Source: Sandaracinus amylolyticus (GTDB taxonomy: Bacteria > Myxococcota_A > Polyangia > Polyangiales > Sandaracinaceae). From it: DNA of 64,000 nucleotides. Positions 60,663 through 64,000 of this stretch are shown here, piece by piece (position 1 is the first letter of the stretch; every line of letters begins with the position of its first letter). The notes under the pieces were generated by a model, which saw only the letters and a list, made by a program, of their open reading frames with translations, had not been told where the DNA came from and made no database searches. Location of the stretch: positions 7,626,001 to 7,690,000 of the forward strand of contig NZ_CP070225.1 of assembly GCF_021631985.1 (NCBI RefSeq), given 5' to 3'. The position numbers and the translations under genes are program-made.

Positions 60663-62144
60663 ATGACGTGTCGTGTCGCGCTCCTCGTCGTCCTGCTCTC
60701 GCTGCTCGCTCCATCCGCTCGCGCCCAGGACTGCGATTGTGATCACACGCTCGCGCTCGACGTGACCACCGCCGACGGCGAGGCGCTCGGGATCGAGGCC
60801 GGCGATCGCGTGTGCGTCGCGGCGGGCGAGCGCCCGTTCCTTCGTCTCTCGCGCTTCGTCGGCGCCGCCGACGCGCCGATCACCGTGATCAACTGCGGCG
60901 GTCGCGTCGTGATCCGCAACACCGATCGCGCGTATGCGCTGGTGGTCGAGGGCGCGTCGCGCTTCGTGCGCGTGACCGGCACCGGCGATCCCGAGATCGA
61001 GCACGGCTTCGACGTGAGCGCGCCCGATCGTGATCCCTACGCGGGCGTGGGCGTGTGGATCCAGGGCCGCGCCAGCGACGTCGAGATCGATCACATGGAG
61101 GTGCACGACACCGGCTTCGCCGGGGTGATGGCGAAGACCGATCCCGGCTGCGACGACCGGCCCTTCTGGGACGACTTCGTCATGCGCGACGTGCATCTGC
61201 ACCACCTCTGGGTGCACGACACCGGCGGCGAGGGATTCTACGTCGGCAGCACCCAGACCGCGGGCTACATGCGCGAGTGCGACGGCACCACGGTGACGAT
61301 CCCCGCGCACTTCCTCGAGGGCATCGAGATCGACCACGTGCTCGTCGAGGACACCGAGTGGGACGGCGCGCAGGTCGGCTTCGCGCGCAGCGGATGCAGC
61401 GTGCACGACAGCGTGATCCGCCGCGTCGGATCGGCGGGCGAGATGTACCAGCAGCAGGGCCTGCAGCTCGGCGCGTACTCGACGTGCGACGTGCGGCGCA
61501 ACGTGCTGAGCGACGGGCCCGCGCAGGGGATCATCGTGCTCGACACCGGCGACACGACGATCGCGGACAACGTGATCGCGCGCTTCGGCGAGAACGGCGT
61601 CTACGTGAACCTGCGCGGTCTCGTGGAGCGCGCGAGCCATCGCTTCGTGCACAACACGATCAGCGGCTTCGGCGAGGACGCGATCCAGGTGTTCGGCGCG
61701 GGCATCCAGGATTCCGTCGCGTGGAACAACTTCGTGATCGGCGGCGACGCGTCGGCGATCGCGGCGGGCGGAGACGTCGGCATCGAGATCGACCACAACG
61801 TGGTCGCGTCCTCGATCGCCGAGGCCGGCGTGATCGGCCAGGACGACTTCCATCTCGGCGCGGACTCGCCGGCGCGCGGTGCCGGGCGCGACCTGCGCGA
61901 GATGGGGTTCGCGATCGATCTCGACGGACGCGCCCGCGCGATGCCGCCCTCGGCCGGCGCCTACGAGCACAGCGAGGACGCGGCCGAGATCGACGCCGGC
62001 GTCGGCAGCGACGCGTCCACCACCGAGGCACCGTCGAGCAGCGGATGCGGCTGCCGCGTCACGCGACGCGCCGACGGCTCCGCGCCGCTCGCGCTCGCCT
62101 CGCTCGCGATCACGACGATCGCGCTGCGGCGTCGCCGGCGCTGA
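60663..62144 (+). CDS. Secreted beta-helix protein with MYXO-CTERM tail
   Basis: This 493-aa protein starts at ATG 60663 with a signal peptide (LLVVLLSLLAPSARAQ). The middle 300 residues show the short-strand periodicity of a right-handed parallel beta helix (repeated IEIDHV/IVLDTG/IADNVI type segments), as in polysaccharide lyases and carbohydrate-binding proteins. The end (SGCGCRVTRR, hydrophobic stretch, RRRRR) is a MYXO-CTERM sorting signal, so it is probably surface-attached. No catalytic residues are clear. Confidence 0.85.
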   Translation: MTCRVALLVVLLSLLAPSARAQDCDCDHTLALDVTTADGEALGIEAGDRVCVAAGERPFLRLSRFVGAADAPITVINCGGRVVIRNTDRAYALVVEGASRFVRVTGTGDPEIEHGFDVSAPDRDPYAGVGVWIQGRASDVEIDHMEVHDTGFAGVMAKTDPGCDDRPFWDDFVMRDVHLHHLWVHDTGGEGFYVGSTQTAGYMRECDGTTVTIPAHFLEGIEIDHVLVEDTEWDGAQVGFARSGCSVHDSVIRRVGSAGEMYQQQGLQLGAYSTCDVRRNVLSDGPAQGIIVLDTGDTTIADNVIARFGENGVYVNLRGLVERASHRFVHNTISGFGEDAIQVFGAGIQDSVAWNNFVIGGDASAIAAGGDVGIEIDHNVVASSIAEAGVIGQDDFHLGADSPARGAGRDLREMGFAIDLDGRARAMPPSAGAYEHSEDAAEIDAGVGSDASTTEAPSSSGCGCRVTRRADGSAPLALASLAITTIALRRRRR

Positions 62145-62505
62145 TCCACTCGCCCGGTCCGCTCCGCTCCGCGTGCTTCTGCCACGGCCATCGCCCTTCG
62201 GTCTCGAGCTCCAGCGCCCAGCTCAAGAACGTCCGGATCACGACGAGGATCGCGAGCACGCCGAGGCTCTGGAACGTCGGCTCCAGCGCGACCGTCGCGA
62301 CGATGTCGGCGGCGACCAGCAGCTCGAGGCCGAGCAGGAGCGAGCGGCCGAGCGCGCGCCGCAGCTGCCCGTACGAATCGCGGCGATGCGCCACGACGTG
62401 CTGCGCGAACTGCGCCCACGCGATCACGATCCCGACCACGATGATCGCGACGCCCGCGACCTCGATCGCGCGGCTCACGACCTCGAAGACAGGGCCCTCG
62501 TGCAT
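62110..62505 (-). CDS. DUF1622 membrane protein
   Basis: This 131-aa protein starts at ATG 62505 (MHEGPVFEVV); the frame is open to 62604. It matches the DUF1622 family: AIEVAGVAIIVVGIVIAW, LRRALGRSLLLGLELLVAADI and VIRTFLSWALELETEGRWPW. Three membrane helices are expected. Function unknown. The last 35 bp overlap the convergent beta-helix gene. Confidence 0.85.
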   Translation of the reverse strand: MHEGPVFEVVSRAIEVAGVAIIVVGIVIAWAQFAQHVVAHRRDSYGQLRRALGRSLLLGLELLVAADIVATVALEPTFQSLGVLAILVVIRTFLSWALELETEGRWPWQKHAERSGPGEWISAGDAAARSS

Positions 62506-62536
62506 GCGCGCGCTCGAGTGCACCCCGCGCGCCAGC

Positions 62537-62728
62537 TCAGCGGTCGCGCGGCTCGTCGCGGCGATCGGGCTGCGGGGCGCGCGCGATCGCGCTGGTGGGG
62601 ACACAGCCTTGCTCGCCGCTGCAGCACTCCGCCTGGTTCACGCCGCGCATCGGGCACTCGCCGCGCCCGCACGCCGCGTGGCCGTGCACGTAGATCATCT
62701 CGGTCCCGCAGAACGCGCAGCGCAACAT
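62537..62728 (-). CDS. Small zinc-ribbon protein
   Basis: This 63-aa product starts at ATG 62728 (MLRCAFCGTEM). Cys pairs (CAFC; then ACGRGEC; then ECCSG and GC) suggest a zinc-binding ribbon or two. Partner and role unknown. It is divergent from the BON gene, with 88 bp between starts. Confidence 0.62.
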   Translation of the reverse strand: MLRCAFCGTEMIYVHGHAACGRGECPMRGVNQAECCSGEQGCVPTSAIARAPQPDRRDEPRDR

Positions 62729-62816
62729 CGCGCGAGCGTAGCCGACCGTCGCGATGGACCACGCACCTCGCCGGCCTCGCGATTGCTCGCACCGATCGCG
62801 AGAGGAGGCCTTCGCC

Positions 62817-63230
62817 ATGAGGTTCGGGCTCGGACGACGACATCCCCCGGGACCGCGCGGGTTCCGCCGCTCCGACGAGCGCATCCACGAGGAGGTCTGC
62901 ACGCGCCTCACGCTGGACCCGTGGATCGACGCGTCGGAGCTCGAAGTGCGCGTGAACGGCGGCGAAGTGCTCCTCGAGGGCGAGGTCGACACGCGCGAGC
63001 AGCGCTGGCACGCCGAGGACCTCGCGTGGTCGGTGCTCGGCGTGGAGGACGTGCTCACGCGCGTGCGGGTGCGCGGGCTCGTGCCCGGTCGTCCTCCGGC
63101 ACCGCCGCGCGCCCACGACGAGCCGCTGCGCGAGCCGGTGATGACCGAGCCCGCGCACCCCTCGCGCCTCAGCTCGTTCCGCACCGGGCTCGAGTGGGGC
63201 GGCGTCGGACGGCGCCCCCGCGATTGGTGA
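62817..63230 (+). CDS. BON-domain protein
   Basis: This 137-aa protein starts at ATG 62817 with GAGGAGG upstream. Residues about 20-90 match a BON domain (DERIHEEVCTRLTLDPWIDA, LEVRVNGGEVLLEGEV). These domains bind phospholipid or pack against membranes. There is no signal peptide visible, so location is uncertain. The C-terminal 40 residues are Pro/Arg-rich. Confidence 0.82.
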   Translation: MRFGLGRRHPPGPRGFRRSDERIHEEVCTRLTLDPWIDASELEVRVNGGEVLLEGEVDTREQRWHAEDLAWSVLGVEDVLTRVRVRGLVPGRPPAPPRAHDEPLREPVMTEPAHPSRLSSFRTGLEWGGVGRRPRDW

Positions 63231-63293
63231 GAACGTCGGAGCGCACGAACGCGTGTATCGTCGCGCGGTCTTCCTTCACGCAGGAGATCGATC

Positions 63294-64000
63294 GTGCGTA
63301 CGACTTCGCTTCCGATGATCCTCGTGCTCGCCGGGCTCGCGCTGGGTGGGTGCGAGGCCGAGCAGCCACCGCTCTTCGTCGCGTACGTGCCCGACGAAGG
63401 CACGCCCGAGCGCATCGCGTACGACCGCGGGCTCACGCGCTACCTCGGCGCGGCGCGCCCGGTCGAGACGACGAGCGACGGAGACTCGACGACCTTCACC
63501 TTCGATCCCGAGAGCGGCCCGATGTGCATGCGCGGCCGCGAATTCCGCGCCTCGGTGCGCGAGACCGAGAGCGAGGATCTGCTGGTCTTCCTCCAGGGCG
63601 GCGGCGCGTGCTGGAGCGCGTTCTGCCTGGCGGTCACCACCGCGCCCGCGGGCATCCCGCCGACCGATCTGCTGCGCGACGAGGAGCGCAATCCGCTGGC
63701 CGGATGGGACGTGCTCTACGTGCCGTACTGCGATGGATCGCTGTTCGCCGGCGACAACGAGATCGACGAGGACGGAGACGGCGCGGCCGATCGCTTCCAC
63801 CACGGTCTCGCCAATCTCTCGGCGGCGCTGACGATGGGACACCAGCGCTTCCCCTCGCCGCGTCGCGTGGTGCTCGCGGGCAGCTCGGGGGGCGGATACG
63901 GGACGATCCTCGCCGCGTTCCTCGTGCGCTACGTGTATCCCGACGTGCCGATCTTCGTGATCGACGACGCGGGCCTCGGGGTCGCGCGGGCCGGAGACAC
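63294..64000 (+). CDS. Pectin acetylesterase-like lipoprotein (3' end outside window)
   Basis: This frame starts at GTG 63294 (or ATG 63315) and runs off the end of the window without a stop. The signal ends in a lipobox (LALGGC). Then come FLQGGGACWS, the YVPYCDGSLFAG motif and GSSGGGYG, the nucleophile-elbow signature of the pectin-acetylesterase/Notum family of serine hydrolases. The enzyme would deacetylate a polysaccharide or lipid at the cell surface. The catalytic Asp and His would lie beyond the cut or near DDAGLG. Substrate unknown. Confidence 0.8.
   Translation, partial: MRTTSLPMILVLAGLALGGCEAEQPPLFVAYVPDEGTPERIAYDRGLTRYLGAARPVETTSDGDSTTFTFDPESGPMCMRGREFRASVRETESEDLLVFLQGGGACWSAFCLAVTTAPAGIPPTDLLRDEERNPLAGWDVLYVPYCDGSLFAGDNEIDEDGDGAADRFHHGLANLSAALTMGHQRFPSPRRVVLAGSSGGGYGTILAAFLVRYVYPDVPIFVIDDAGLGVARAGD

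Noticed and set aside
1-64000. tRNA, rRNA, riboswitch, prophage or insertion sequence genes.
   Set aside because: No cloverleaf, rRNA segment, known aptamer core, integrase or transposase was recognised by eye; short RNAs could still be missed.

Overview
This is a 64-kb stretch of a very GC-rich (about 70% or more), gene-dense bacterial chromosome with 59 protein genes or gene remnants and no rRNA, tRNA, CRISPR array, integrase or insertion sequence that I can see. The content points to a myxobacterium (Myxococcota, probably the Sandaracinaceae or a relative; this placement is an inference). The reasons are two proteins with MYXO-CTERM-type C-termini, many predicted lipoproteins with Asp-Ala-Gly linkers behind the lipobox, a DUF1592/DUF1552 pair, a Ser/Thr kinase with a PEGA domain, and many two-component proteins. 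The window cuts a gene at each end.

Layout. 0-5 kb: the end of a secreted zinc metalloprotease, a degenerate receiver protein and a large hybrid histidine kinase. 5-9.3 kb: an SDR protein, a haem-motif lipoprotein, a small secreted metalloprotease, and the glutathione-dependent formaldehyde pair (frmA, fghA). 9.5-13.7 kb: a leftward operon DUF1592 - DUF1552 - VWA lipoprotein. 13.8-18.3 kb: small membrane proteins and lipoproteins, an AraC regulator, and hrpB coupled to a small membrane protein. 18.3-21.5 kb: a DUF3703 protein and an AraC regulator, divergent from a coupled pair, fatty-acid-hydroxylase/sterol-desaturase and O-methyltransferase.

21.5-24.1 kb: a complete stressosome-type module, rsbR-rsbS-rsbT plus a second anti-sigma-type ATPase. 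Its RsbR carries a XylR-N/V4R ligand-sensing region, and the RsbS phosphoacceptor serine is replaced by threonine. 25.4-30.2 kb: a leftward myo-inositol operon (iolB, a transaldolase-family aldolase, iolD, iolE). 30.3-34.3 kb: lipoproteins, a methyltransferase and a beta-propeller lipoprotein. 34.4-36.4 kb: an operon whose last gene has a translated, triplicated 96-bp unit and whose first gene is a decayed endonuclease/exonuclease/phosphatase gene carrying a hairpin-rich insertion. 36.5-40.2 kb: a two-component system, a methyltransferase and a possible STAS-like protein.

40.3-45.1 kb: two large paralogous lipoproteins that may have a TULIP/BPI-like lipid-binding fold. 45.1-51.0 kb: a lectin-fold lipoprotein, a membrane protein overlapping a PEGA-type Ser/Thr kinase, another lipoprotein and a winged-helix protein. 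51.1-51.2 kb: five 22-bp tandem repeats. 52.3-55.8 kb: a heparinase II/III-like exoprotein apparently fused in frame to a lectin-fold lipoprotein. 55.9-64 kb: an MscS-type channel, a PAS/GAF histidine kinase, a beta-helix MYXO-CTERM protein, small proteins and the start of a pectin-acetylesterase-like lipoprotein.

The common themes are envelope proteins (at least a dozen predicted lipoproteins), signal transduction, and dense packing: most convergent pairs overlap or are separated by fewer than ten bases. The most promising material for follow-up is the stressosome module, the translated repeat, the fused exoprotein and the paired large lipoproteins.
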